This document shows, one piece after another, positions 6,881 through 13,999 of a stretch of DNA of 34,341 bases. Below the pieces are notes generated by a model, which made no database searches, was not told the origin of the DNA, and saw only the letters and a list, made by a program, of their open reading frames with translations. Every line of letters begins with the position of its first letter. Position 1 is the first letter of the stretch. The stretch is from Bacteroidales bacterium (lineage in GTDB: Bacteria > Bacteroidota > Bacteroidia > Bacteroidales > P3): positions 1 to 34,341 of the forward strand of contig JAEEZY010000035.1 of assembly GCA_016292015.1 (NCBI GenBank). The letters are read 5' to 3'. The translations under genes and the position numbers were made by a program.

Positions 6881-9103
6881 ATGAGCGACAAACTCAAGAC
6901 CATTGCCAATTCCTATGCCGAGGAGTATTGCAGCGACGCCATCTATCCGGCGCATCTGTTCAAGGCCGTGTTGCATAAGGATATGGGCTTAGTCCATTTC
7001 ATCGAGTCCGAAATAGACAAGGACTATTATTACCTGCTCGACTGGGCAGACGTGCAGATTCAACTTGCGCCGCGAGCCGTTCGTCCCAAGCGCGATTTGG
7101 AATACAGCGATGAGAGCGTGGCAGTTATGGAGGAAGCCGAAAACTATAAACTGAAGTTTGGCTTGGACGAGTGCACCGAAGTGTGCGTGCTCGCCTCGCT
7201 GGTGACTCCTGGCGTGGGCTTCACATTCGACCAGCTGAAGACTCTGCCTCTGACTCCTGCCGACATCTGCGCAAAAATGGGTACGGGCTCCGCAGCCAAC
7301 GTCACGCCGACAGGCCAGCCTCAAACCAAGTCGTCGGCGAGCGGCAGAGGAAGCCTTGCCAAGTACTGCACCGACAAGACCGCCATAGCCCGTGCCGGCA
7401 ACCTTGACGCCGTGGTGGGTTTTGAGAATGAGATATCCATCATCTACGAGATCCTTGGCCGCAAAACCAAAGCCAACCTACTTATCACTGGCGAGTCGGG
7501 CGTGGGAAAGACCTCGCTGGTCAACGGTTTCGTTCACGAGCTGGTGGGCGACAAAGTGCCAGGGTTCCTGAACGATGCCGTAGCTTGGGAACTCGACCTG
7601 GCCGCACTGGGTGGCGACGCACAGTACAAAGGTGAGGTCGAGGACCGCTTCAAAAACGTCTTGAGCGAGATTGAAGCCCAACAGAACGCCGTACTCATCA
7701 TCGAACGCATCGACAAGCTGTTCGACAAGCAAGGTTCGCTGTTCGGGGCCTCGGCCATCCTTAAAAACGAGCTGGCCAAAGGCCGCCTGCAGCTGCTCTG
7801 CACCTCGAGCATCGACGGCTACACCAAAAACATCGAGACCGACAAAGAGATGGTCTCCTACCTCGAGAAAATCACCGTCGAGGAGCCTACGGCCGACCAT
7901 ACGATGGAAATCCTGAAAGGCATCATGCCCTCCTACGAGGAATACCACAGCCTTACTCTTGATGAGACGGTTATGGATGAGTCCATACGTCTGGCCAAGC
8001 GTTACCTCACCGAGAAAGCTCTGCCCGCCTCCGCCATCGACCTTATCGACCGCACCATGGCACATGTAAAAGTGGAGAACGACCTCGGCGATGAGGCACA
8101 GAAGCATACAGAACTCAAGAGTGATGACCTGACCGCTGTGGTTGCCAAGCAGACAGGCATACCATTGGGCAAAGTGCAAACCGGCGAACGTGAGCGCCTG
8201 ATGGGAGGCGAAGAGGCGTTGAAGAAACGCGTCGTGGGTCAGGACCACGCCGTCAAGAAAGTGCTTGACGCGGTGTATGAAGCCCGTTCCGGCCTCAGCA
8301 AGAAAGGCCAGCCTATGGGTTCGTTCTTCTTCCTCGGCCCCACGGGTACCGGTAAGACCGAGCTGTCGAAAGCTTTGGCCGAATTCCTCTTCGGCGACGA
8401 GAGCGCCCTGCTGCGTTTCGACATGTCCGAGTTCAAGGAGGAACATTCGGTTGCATTGCTCTACGGAGCGCCTCCAGGATATGTGGGATATGAAGAGGGT
8501 GGCCTGCTGGTGAACAAGATTCGCCAGACACCGTACAGCGTAGTGCTGTTCGACGAAATCGAGAAAGCCCACAAGTCGGTGTTCGACCTCTTCCTGCAGA
8601 TATTAGACGAAGGCAAGCTGCACGACCGTCTCGGCCGAGTTGGCGACTTCTCCAACGCCCTGATTCTTTTCACATCCAACATTGGAGCACAGACCATAGT
8701 GGAGAAGTTCAACAGCGGAGTGGTGCCAGAGAACAACGAGCTTATGGACATCATGCAGGGCTATTTCCGCCCCGAGTTCCTGGCCCGTCTGACCGAGATA
8801 GTGCCCTTCTCGCCGATAACCGACAAGACCGTCACCGCCATCTTCGACATCCACATGAAGGGACTGCTGAAACTGCTTGCCGAGCAGGACATCACCCTCG
8901 AGCTCACGCCCGAAGCTCGCAAGACCATCGCCCTGCGCGGCTACAACCAGCAGTACGGAGCACGCCCCGTTTTGGGCATCATCCGTAAGGAGCTACGGCA
9001 CCCCATCTCCAAGATGATGATAGCTGGCACCATCAAACCCGGCGACCACATCGTAGTTGGACTCGACGGCGAGGGCAACCCGGATATTAAAGTGAAACAA
9101 TAA
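6881..9103 (+). CDS. tssH: TssH/ClpV-like AAA+ ATPase of the T6SS
   Basis: The 740-aa double-ring AAA+ ATPase belongs to the ClpB/ClpV class and should disassemble the contracted sheath for reuse. An N-terminal Clp-type domain (~1-140) precedes AAA1, with Walker A GESGVGKT at 204-211. AAA2 has Walker A GPTGTGKT at 486-493, Walker B VVLFDEIEKAH and a ClpB-type C-terminal D2 small domain. Two oddities are visible. The AAA1 Walker B reads VLIIERID where ClpB has LFIDEIH, so the catalytic acid is altered and AAA1 may bind but poorly hydrolyse ATP. Between IDLIDRTMAHV and VAKQTGIP there are only ~30 residues, so the coiled-coil middle domain of ClpB/ClpV is essentially missing, which explains the short length. 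It is first in the operon. The T6SS context makes TssH much likelier than housekeeping ClpB. Confidence 0.92.
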   Translation: MSDKLKTIANSYAEEYCSDAIYPAHLFKAVLHKDMGLVHFIESEIDKDYYYLLDWADVQIQLAPRAVRPKRDLEYSDESVAVMEEAENYKLKFGLDECTEVCVLASLVTPGVGFTFDQLKTLPLTPADICAKMGTGSAANVTPTGQPQTKSSASGRGSLAKYCTDKTAIARAGNLDAVVGFENEISIIYEILGRKTKANLLITGESGVGKTSLVNGFVHELVGDKVPGFLNDAVAWELDLAALGGDAQYKGEVEDRFKNVLSEIEAQQNAVLIIERIDKLFDKQGSLFGASAILKNELAKGRLQLLCTSSIDGYTKNIETDKEMVSYLEKITVEEPTADHTMEILKGIMPSYEEYHSLTLDETVMDESIRLAKRYLTEKALPASAIDLIDRTMAHVKVENDLGDEAQKHTELKSDDLTAVVAKQTGIPLGKVQTGERERLMGGEEALKKRVVGQDHAVKKVLDAVYEARSGLSKKGQPMGSFFFLGPTGTGKTELSKALAEFLFGDESALLRFDMSEFKEEHSVALLYGAPPGYVGYEEGGLLVNKIRQTPYSVVLFDEIEKAHKSVFDLFLQILDEGKLHDRLGRVGDFSNALILFTSNIGAQTIVEKFNSGVVPENNELMDIMQGYFRPEFLARLTEIVPFSPITDKTVTAIFDIHMKGLLKLLAEQDITLELTPEARKTIALRGYNQQYGARPVLGIIRKELRHPISKMMIAGTIKPGDHIVVGLDGEGNPDIKVKQ

Positions 9104-9120
9104 TACCTCCGAACACAAAA

Positions 9121-9906
9121 ATGAAAACAAAATTTATTCTATCTACAGCAATCATGTGCTGTGCAGCGGTACTGCTGCTCTTCAGCTGCAAAAAAGACGA
9201 AGTCACCTATCAGAAAGGCTACACCTACGAGGTTGAAATGGATATACTGGCAAGTGTCGGATATACGTCGAGCGAGGCCCAGTCCATAATGGATGCCTTC
9301 AACCAAGCAATCGGCTATGACGGCACTATGTATCGGACATATTCCAGCCTGAAAGACGACGAAATGAAGTCCGCCTGCGATGCCGTGCGCCAAAGGTTCA
9401 GCGACCTGAACAGTGTGTATTTGGTTTACACGCTCATCCGCATCACCGACGACCCCACCCCCGGTGCAGAAAGGAGTACCGAAGTTTTAGCCACATATAA
9501 GTTCGGACGCGCCTTGACCACACCATACGTCAAATATTCGTTCAGTTCAAATGAGGATGAGGCCTACGCTGCCTTGGAGTCTATGCGTGAATCGCTCGGT
9601 GACAGCTATACCACTGCCCTGCGTAATCTCAGGGTTCTCGTGGGACGTCACATTTCCACTTCCACAGGCTCATCGACATCCCCATCCGTATTCGAGACCA
9701 CGCTGAGTGATGCCATTGGTCATCCATTTGAAGAGAATGATACCGACGAAGCCTATCTCAGGTCGGTCTGCGACTCCATAGCCGATGCACATTCAGGCGA
9801 CATGATGGCGGTTGAGGCTGTTGTGACGCTTTCCAAGACAGGCCTGCTCAACGGTCAGAAAACCGACATCTGGACAAGGACGTTCCCCGGAAATCTGGAC
9901 AAATAA
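9121..9906 (+). CDS. Predicted lipoprotein between tssH and tssB
   Basis: The 261-aa product has a short basic N-terminus, a hydrophobic core and a lipobox LLFS-Cys23, so it should be a lipid-anchored envelope protein. The mature part starts KKDEVTYQKGYTYEVEM and has no motif I recognise; it is mixed alpha/beta with few cysteines. The start is only 17 bp after tssH, and tssB follows 61 bp downstream, so it is co-transcribed with the sheath genes. T6SSs generally include an outer-membrane lipoprotein (TssJ in proteobacteria, TssQ in T6SSiii). This gene could fill that slot, but there is no visible sequence similarity and the assignment is inference only. Confidence 0.75.
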   Translation: MKTKFILSTAIMCCAAVLLLFSCKKDEVTYQKGYTYEVEMDILASVGYTSSEAQSIMDAFNQAIGYDGTMYRTYSSLKDDEMKSACDAVRQRFSDLNSVYLVYTLIRITDDPTPGAERSTEVLATYKFGRALTTPYVKYSFSSNEDEAYAALESMRESLGDSYTTALRNLRVLVGRHISTSTGSSTSPSVFETTLSDAIGHPFEENDTDEAYLRSVCDSIADAHSGDMMAVEAVVTLSKTGLLNGQKTDIWTRTFPGNLDK

Positions 9907-9967
9907 GTGGCCAGCGAATTGAAAATACACAACAAAAAAATTATTATAAACAAAAAACATTACAGTT

Positions 9968-10432
9968 ATGGCAATGAAAGAAAATTTCATCTCGATGGCT
10001 CCGGATGAGGAGAGCAGTGCAAAAGTCAGTTTAATCGACCAGAACAAAACTTTGATGATTGACCAGTACACCGCCGATGTGGATGCTGGCAACCCTGAGT
10101 TTGTTGAGGACATTCAGAACATCAACGATGCATTCGAGCACTTCAAACCCAAGGTGGATGTCACCTTCACCGATGCCGAAGGCGGAGCCGTGGAAGAGAC
10201 ACTGAAGTTCGGTGAAATCCGTGACTTCGAGGCCAACGGCGGCAAAGGCCGTCTGGTAGAGAACAGCGAGTTTCTCTCTGGCGTGAAGATGCAAATCGAG
10301 ACCAACCAGAAGGTCCGCAAGAGCATAGAGCAGAACCGCAAGCTGCGCGACATCCTGAAAGAGGAAGGCAGCCGCGAGGAACTGAAGCAGATGCTTCAGT
10401 CGATGCTCGACGAACTCAACGAGAACAAATAA
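9968..10432 (+). CDS. tssB: TssB-like T6SS sheath small subunit
   Basis: The 154-aa product matches TssB/VipA in size, position and layout. A short N-terminal strand region (FISMAPDEESSAKVSLID) precedes the KPKVDVTF segment, the equivalent of TssB PVRVKLTF-type strands. An acidic central portion (LKFGEIRDFE) follows, and then a helical C-terminus rich in Gln, Arg, Lys and Glu. TssB and TssC co-polymerise into the contractile sheath around the Hcp tube. The partner tssC follows after a short gap containing a possible 23-codon ORF. The identity rests on weak sequence features plus strong gene order, as expected for this fast-evolving subunit. Confidence 0.82.
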   Translation: MAMKENFISMAPDEESSAKVSLIDQNKTLMIDQYTADVDAGNPEFVEDIQNINDAFEHFKPKVDVTFTDAEGGAVEETLKFGEIRDFEANGGKGRLVENSEFLSGVKMQIETNQKVRKSIEQNRKLRDILKEEGSREELKQMLQSMLDELNENK

Positions 10433-10434
10433 TT

Positions 10435-10455
10435 AGTTTCAAGTTTTTAGTCTTA
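10435..10455. repeat. Heptamer repeat between tssB and a small ORF
   Basis: Three 7-bp units AGTTTCA AGTTTTT AGTCTTA begin 2 bp after the tssB stop. The last base of the array is the A of an ATG that opens a 23-codon frame. This is one of several such arrays in this operon. Confidence 0.75.
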
Positions 10456-10526
10456 TGGCAACCTCCAAAATTGCCCTGAATTGCGAAGCAATCACGAAAA
10501 ACTTGAAAATAAATAAAACCCAGTGA
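10455..10526 (+). CDS. Possible 23-aa small ORF between tssB and tssC
   Basis: ATG at 10455 to TGA at 10524-10526 encodes 23 residues (starts MATSKIALN, ends KINKTQ). It is the only frame filling the 135-bp tssB-tssC gap. Its ATG sits at the end of a heptamer array exactly as the starts of larger genes do elsewhere in this operon. No homologue is recognised. It could be a translated leader coupling tssB and tssC, or chance. Confidence 0.3.
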   Translation: MATSKIALNCEAITKNLKINKTQ

Positions 10527-10567
10527 GTAACTGGTAAACTTAGAAATCATCAAAAACAATATCCAAT

Positions 10568-11926
10568 ATGGCAGAAACAGAAAAGAAAAAAGCCCAGGCC
10601 GTAGAACAGGCCGGTGCCGAACTACAGGAAAAAGGTAAAGACGTCAGCCAACTATTGTCGCAGTACGGCGGTTTCAACGCCATCCGCGGTTTCATGCCCG
10701 ACGCCGACAACATGAACCCCGCTCGCAAGGCCGCAAAAGATGTGTTCCTGAAAGACAAGCGTTTCAAAGACAAACGTGCTGCCTTGGCCCGCGAAATCAC
10801 CCGCTGGCTCGAACTCCTCGACCAGGAGGGCGTCGATGGCGCCACCGGCTATGCCGAAGCCTGCAAGCAGGAAGAGGAAAAATACACCAAGGTGTTGAAG
10901 CAGGGCATCACCGACGCCCTCTACGCCACCAAAGACCTGGAGCGCTCCTACCGCGAACTCGACTCCTTCTTCAAGACCTGCGGCTCCGACAAGGTGAAGA
11001 ACCTGCGCATCATCAATGTGAAAAAAGAAGACATCGCCGATGCCGATTCAGGCTTCGCCAACGAAGTCGAAGACATACTTCGCAACGGATTCGACCGCCT
11101 GAGCCTCAAGGACGCCTACAGCCTTGTCTGCATCCCCGGCGCGGTGCTTAACGACAAAGTCGATTTGCTCCAGTGGGCCAAGATGGCATTCAAATACAAA
11201 GTGATGCTGATTACCGACCACGCCGACGAATACTCGTTCGACGACCTGCAGGCCAATACCGAAGGCTATCACGACAGCGACCAGGAGCTCATGAACGTGG
11301 TGATGTGCGCCAACTGGATAGTGGGCCGCGAAGCCGAGAAGATGTCGTCCGACGAGGAAGACGCCAAGGCGTTCTATATCGCACCTTCGGCAGCCCTCTG
11401 CGGAAAGCTCTACAACGAGACCGCCAACATGGCGCAGGGAGCAGGCGGAAAGAAATACGGCACCCTCGACGGAGTGAAGGGAGTGAAGAGCGACCTGCTC
11501 AAGTCCGAAATCGCCTCGCTGATGGACAACCAGGTTATCCCGATGGTCTATAGCGAAGGCCGCGTTATGGCATTCAACAACACCACCCTCTACAACGGTG
11601 ACCTCGACGCGATGAAGGAGTACCCCATCGTTCGCGTGTTCGACTGGGTGAAGAAGGTGCTTATGAACTTCGTCCATGAGGTGGCTCTTGAGAACTGGGA
11701 TCCGTACAACAGCCCGAAGGAGCTGAAAGCAAAAATCCAGGAGTTCCTCAACCAGTACAAAGGGTACGGCAACCTGTTCCAGAACTACGAAATCGGCGAA
11801 CCGCGTCAGGACCCCGTCACGAAGCAGATTACCTGCGACATCACGCTGACTCCGTTCTACGCAGCCAAGAACTTCGTCATTAAGGTGGCCGCCGACAAGA
11901 AGGACAAAGAGGCCACACTGGCATAA
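10568..11926 (+). CDS. tssC: TssC-like T6SS sheath large subunit
   Basis: The 452-aa product has the size and layout of TssC/VipB. A helical, charged N-terminus (YGGFNAIRGFMPD) leads to a long central domain with LVCIPGA and MLITDHADEYSFDDL. The C-terminal part carries IPMVYSEGRVMAFNNTTLY and ends in the strand-rich sheath handle (ITCDITLTPFYAAKNFVIKV). That ending resembles TssC C-termini, where a terminal beta hairpin makes the sheath contacts. It forms heterodimers with TssB and builds the contractile sheath in the cytoplasm. Genes for Hcp follow 49 bp later. Length is slightly below the ~490 residues of proteobacterial TssC. The start at 10568 follows an AT-rich leader. Confidence 0.88.
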   Translation: MAETEKKKAQAVEQAGAELQEKGKDVSQLLSQYGGFNAIRGFMPDADNMNPARKAAKDVFLKDKRFKDKRAALAREITRWLELLDQEGVDGATGYAEACKQEEEKYTKVLKQGITDALYATKDLERSYRELDSFFKTCGSDKVKNLRIINVKKEDIADADSGFANEVEDILRNGFDRLSLKDAYSLVCIPGAVLNDKVDLLQWAKMAFKYKVMLITDHADEYSFDDLQANTEGYHDSDQELMNVVMCANWIVGREAEKMSSDEEDAKAFYIAPSAALCGKLYNETANMAQGAGGKKYGTLDGVKGVKSDLLKSEIASLMDNQVIPMVYSEGRVMAFNNTTLYNGDLDAMKEYPIVRVFDWVKKVLMNFVHEVALENWDPYNSPKELKAKIQEFLNQYKGYGNLFQNYEIGEPRQDPVTKQITCDITLTPFYAAKNFVIKVAADKKDKEATLA

Positions 11927-11975
11927 TTCAGCATTATTTTTTAAATATTTTATAAACAACTAAATCAAATCAAAC

Positions 11976-12368
11976 ATGGCAAAAACACCTGTTAAAATCG
12001 AAATTGACGGTTACAAGGAGAGAGAAGTCCTTATGGTAACCTATGAGTTTGACCAAGCTACCGACGTCGAAGGCCAGATGGCCGGCATCCCGCGTGGCGG
12101 CAAAATCACCGTCCGCGTCAAAGCACTCAACGACGGCACTCCCGACCTCCTGGCATGGATGGTCGAGCGCAACCTGCCCAAGAACGGCACCATCACCTTC
12201 AACGAGACCAAGACCGGCAAGGAGATGAAGACCATCAAGTTCACCAACGGCTACTGCGTCAGCTTCGACGAGAAGTGGGAAGACAAACAAGGCCACTACG
12301 AGGAGATAGTCATCACCTGCAAGAAAATCGAGTTCGGCAACGTCGTCTATGAGAACGACTGGGCATAA
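11976..12368 (+). CDS. hcp: Hcp/TssD tube protein, copy 1
   Basis: The 130-aa product belongs to the Bacteroidota TssD family. It has a central FDQATDVEGQMAGIPRGG segment, IDV/VRVKALNDG strands, the helix LLAWMVE and a C-terminal YEEIVITCKKIEFG strand. That segment order is the one seen in Bacteroidota Hcp (the N-terminal strands, then a PRGG-like turn, the helix, then the final beta pair). Hcp hexamers stack into the inner tube pushed out by sheath contraction. The second copy follows 62 bp later and shares long identical stretches (FDQATD, GIPRGG, EKWED), so the pair arose by duplication. Confidence 0.88.
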   Translation: MAKTPVKIEIDGYKEREVLMVTYEFDQATDVEGQMAGIPRGGKITVRVKALNDGTPDLLAWMVERNLPKNGTITFNETKTGKEMKTIKFTNGYCVSFDEKWEDKQGHYEEIVITCKKIEFGNVVYENDWA

Positions 12369-12430
12369 GTAAAAAAGCAATCCCTTACTCAAACAATTAA
12401 ACAATCATACAACCAAACAATCATAATATT

Positions 12431-12829
12431 ATGGCAGAGAATGTAACACCGGTACAATTAGCCGTTAAAGATTTCGAGACCCGCGAGGTCATCATGATAG
12501 ACTATAAATTTGACCAGGCCACCGACCGCGAAGGCCAGATTTCGGGTATCCCCCGTGGAGGCAAAGTGACCATCCGCGTGAAGGCCATGAACGATGGCAA
12601 CAACCAACTCCTGCAGTGGATGCTCGCCCCGAACGACCCGCGCGATTTCACCGTCACCTTCTTCAACACCGTTGACGGCTCGACCATGAAGGAGCTCAAG
12701 GGCACTGGCTGCTACTGCGTCAACTACAAGGAGAAATGGGAAGACGGCGAAGAGCACTTCGAGGAAATCGAGGTGGTCTGTCAGAAGCTCGAGAACGGCC
12801 CCGTGGCTTTCGAGAATCCTTGGAAATAA
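12431..12829 (+). CDS. hcp: Hcp/TssD tube protein, copy 2
   Basis: The 132-aa paralogue of the preceding Hcp keeps KFDQATDREGQISGIPRGG, VTIRVKAMNDG, LLQWML and EKWEDG...FEEIEVVCQKLE. Divergence is greatest at residues ~60-85, the exposed loop and helix end, so the two tubes or hexamers may differ in surface or cargo preference. Whether they form mixed hexamers is unknown. A hairpin with T-rich tail lies directly downstream, so transcription may drop after this gene and the tube proteins may be made in excess of the later products. Confidence 0.88.
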   Translation: MAENVTPVQLAVKDFETREVIMIDYKFDQATDREGQISGIPRGGKVTIRVKAMNDGNNQLLQWMLAPNDPRDFTVTFFNTVDGSTMKELKGTGCYCVNYKEKWEDGEEHFEEIEVVCQKLENGPVAFENPWK

Positions 12830-12850
12830 ACACACTGACAACCTATTCCA

Positions 12851-12899
12851 CCAGTCTTTCGGAGGACTTGCCCTCCGAAGACTGGTTTTGATGGTTTTT
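12851..12899 (+). terminator. Terminator or attenuator after the hcp pair
   Basis: CCAGTCTTTCGGAGG (12851-12865) pairs with CCTCCGAAGACTGG (12872-12885), a ~14-bp stem with one bulged T, followed by TTTTGATGGTTTTT. The T-run is interrupted, so partial read-through into the downstream genes on the same strand is likely. This fits a need for many more Hcp than VgrG molecules. Confidence 0.75.
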
Positions 12900-12902
12900 A
12901 TA

Positions 12903-13026
12903 TCACTGGATTTTCTAGAACTACATTTTCTAGAACTACTAAAATTTCTAGATTCTCTAAAATCGCTAGAATTTCTAGACTTATCAACCCACCATTAACC
13001 ATTAACCATCCCCAACCCCATGGCCT
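12903..13026. repeat. 7/14-bp repeats before the double-Hcp gene
   Basis: A TTTCTAG/CTAGAA-based array with 7- and 14-bp periodicity occupies ~12903-12980. A second, different heptamer array (CCATTAA CCATTAA CCATCCC CAACCCC) at 12992-13019 abuts the ATG at 13020, which is the first base of the next register. Confidence 0.7.
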
Positions 13027-13976
13027 ATACAGCACATTTACAGTTCGGCGACAACGACCTGAAGAAATACAATTCAAAGACATACCTGATATCTGAAATA
13101 AAAGTACACACTGTACGCCGCCACAACGGGTTTCGCCCCGATGCCGACAAGGTGTGTGAGAGCATTGTTTTCACAATGCGGGTGCCACCCAAAGACGACT
13201 TAAGCATCTACCGGTGGTATGTTGACGGCGAGTCGCTGAGCGGACGCTTTCTTATGGAGCTGTCGGACGAATATTCGCAGAAAGGGAATTGCCTGTGCAA
13301 GGAGCTGACCTTCAACAATGCAGAATGTTTTGACATAGCCGAACGCTATAGTGTTGACATCGACCGTCCGCGCGAGATAACGCTCTCCATCATGGCAGAG
13401 AGCGTGGCGATGGCCGATGTGGAAATAAGCAAGTCCACGTTTACCCCGACAGGCAACGCCATAAAGGGGTTGGTGGTGACAGAAAACCTTGCAAACAAAG
13501 AAGGGCAGGCGGTCGATGAAAACTCGCCCACCTGCTACACCCTGCAAAACTACGGCTACAGCAGCCACCGCCAGCGAGGCAACGGAGGCTTCCCCTACGG
13601 CCCGACACTTTCAACATGCCTCGACTTCACCGTGAGGCTGGAGAGTTCCAACGGAGGCAAGGCCTTCTACGAAAACATGGACATCAACGAACCCACCTTT
13701 TTCACGTTCCTCTTCGACACCATGATAAGCAAGAAAAACACATTGTCCAGTTTTTCCAACGCCCTGGTGGTGCGAGGCTATGTGGTGGATTTAGAAGAGT
13801 CGTACGACAAAGATCCCGACACTGACGCCAACTCCGAAAACGAGACAGGCAAGCCGCGTATGATGCTGATGCGGGTGAAACTGCTGATGACCGACATCAA
13901 CTTTGTGGGAGACAACAGCACAGCTGGCACGTCGTCAGACCCATATCTTTTCAACTGGCACCTGACAAACGATTAA
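13020..13976 (+). CDS. Tandem Hcp-like protein (double TssD fold) between Hcp and VgrG
   Basis: The 318-aa product starts MAYTAHLQFGDND, like the MAYxAxL starts of Bacteroidota Hcp proteins. Its first ~130 residues follow the Hcp order: ESIVFTMRV strand, a loop, IYRWYVDG helix, ELTFNNAECFDIAERY, then REITLSIMAESVAMADVEI. The second half (~195-300) repeats this layout with LDFTVRLESSNGG, FSNALVVRGYVVDLEESYD and MLMRVKLLMTDINF. The two halves appear to be ancient repeats of one Hcp-like fold. Its place between the tube genes and vgrG suggests an adaptor at the tube-to-spike junction, where six-fold Hcp meets three-fold VgrG: three copies of a double Hcp would give six domains. That role is inference. 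Two exposed insertions are acidic and Asn-rich. Confidence 0.6.
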   Translation: MAYTAHLQFGDNDLKKYNSKTYLISEIKVHTVRRHNGFRPDADKVCESIVFTMRVPPKDDLSIYRWYVDGESLSGRFLMELSDEYSQKGNCLCKELTFNNAECFDIAERYSVDIDRPREITLSIMAESVAMADVEISKSTFTPTGNAIKGLVVTENLANKEGQAVDENSPTCYTLQNYGYSSHRQRGNGGFPYGPTLSTCLDFTVRLESSNGGKAFYENMDINEPTFFTFLFDTMISKKNTLSSFSNALVVRGYVVDLEESYDKDPDTDANSENETGKPRMMLMRVKLLMTDINFVGDNSTAGTSSDPYLFNWHLTND

Positions 13977-13999
13977 GAAACCGATAAACAAACACCGAT

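Noticed and set aside
7478..8572. Long minus-strand frame (364 codons)
   Set aside because: It is antisense to tssH, whose Walker motifs and AAA2 domain are clear.
6881..9103. Housekeeping ClpB
   Set aside because: Missing middle domain and the T6SS neighbours favour TssH.
11048..11959. Minus-strand frame of 303 codons
   Set aside because: Antisense to tssC, with no family features.
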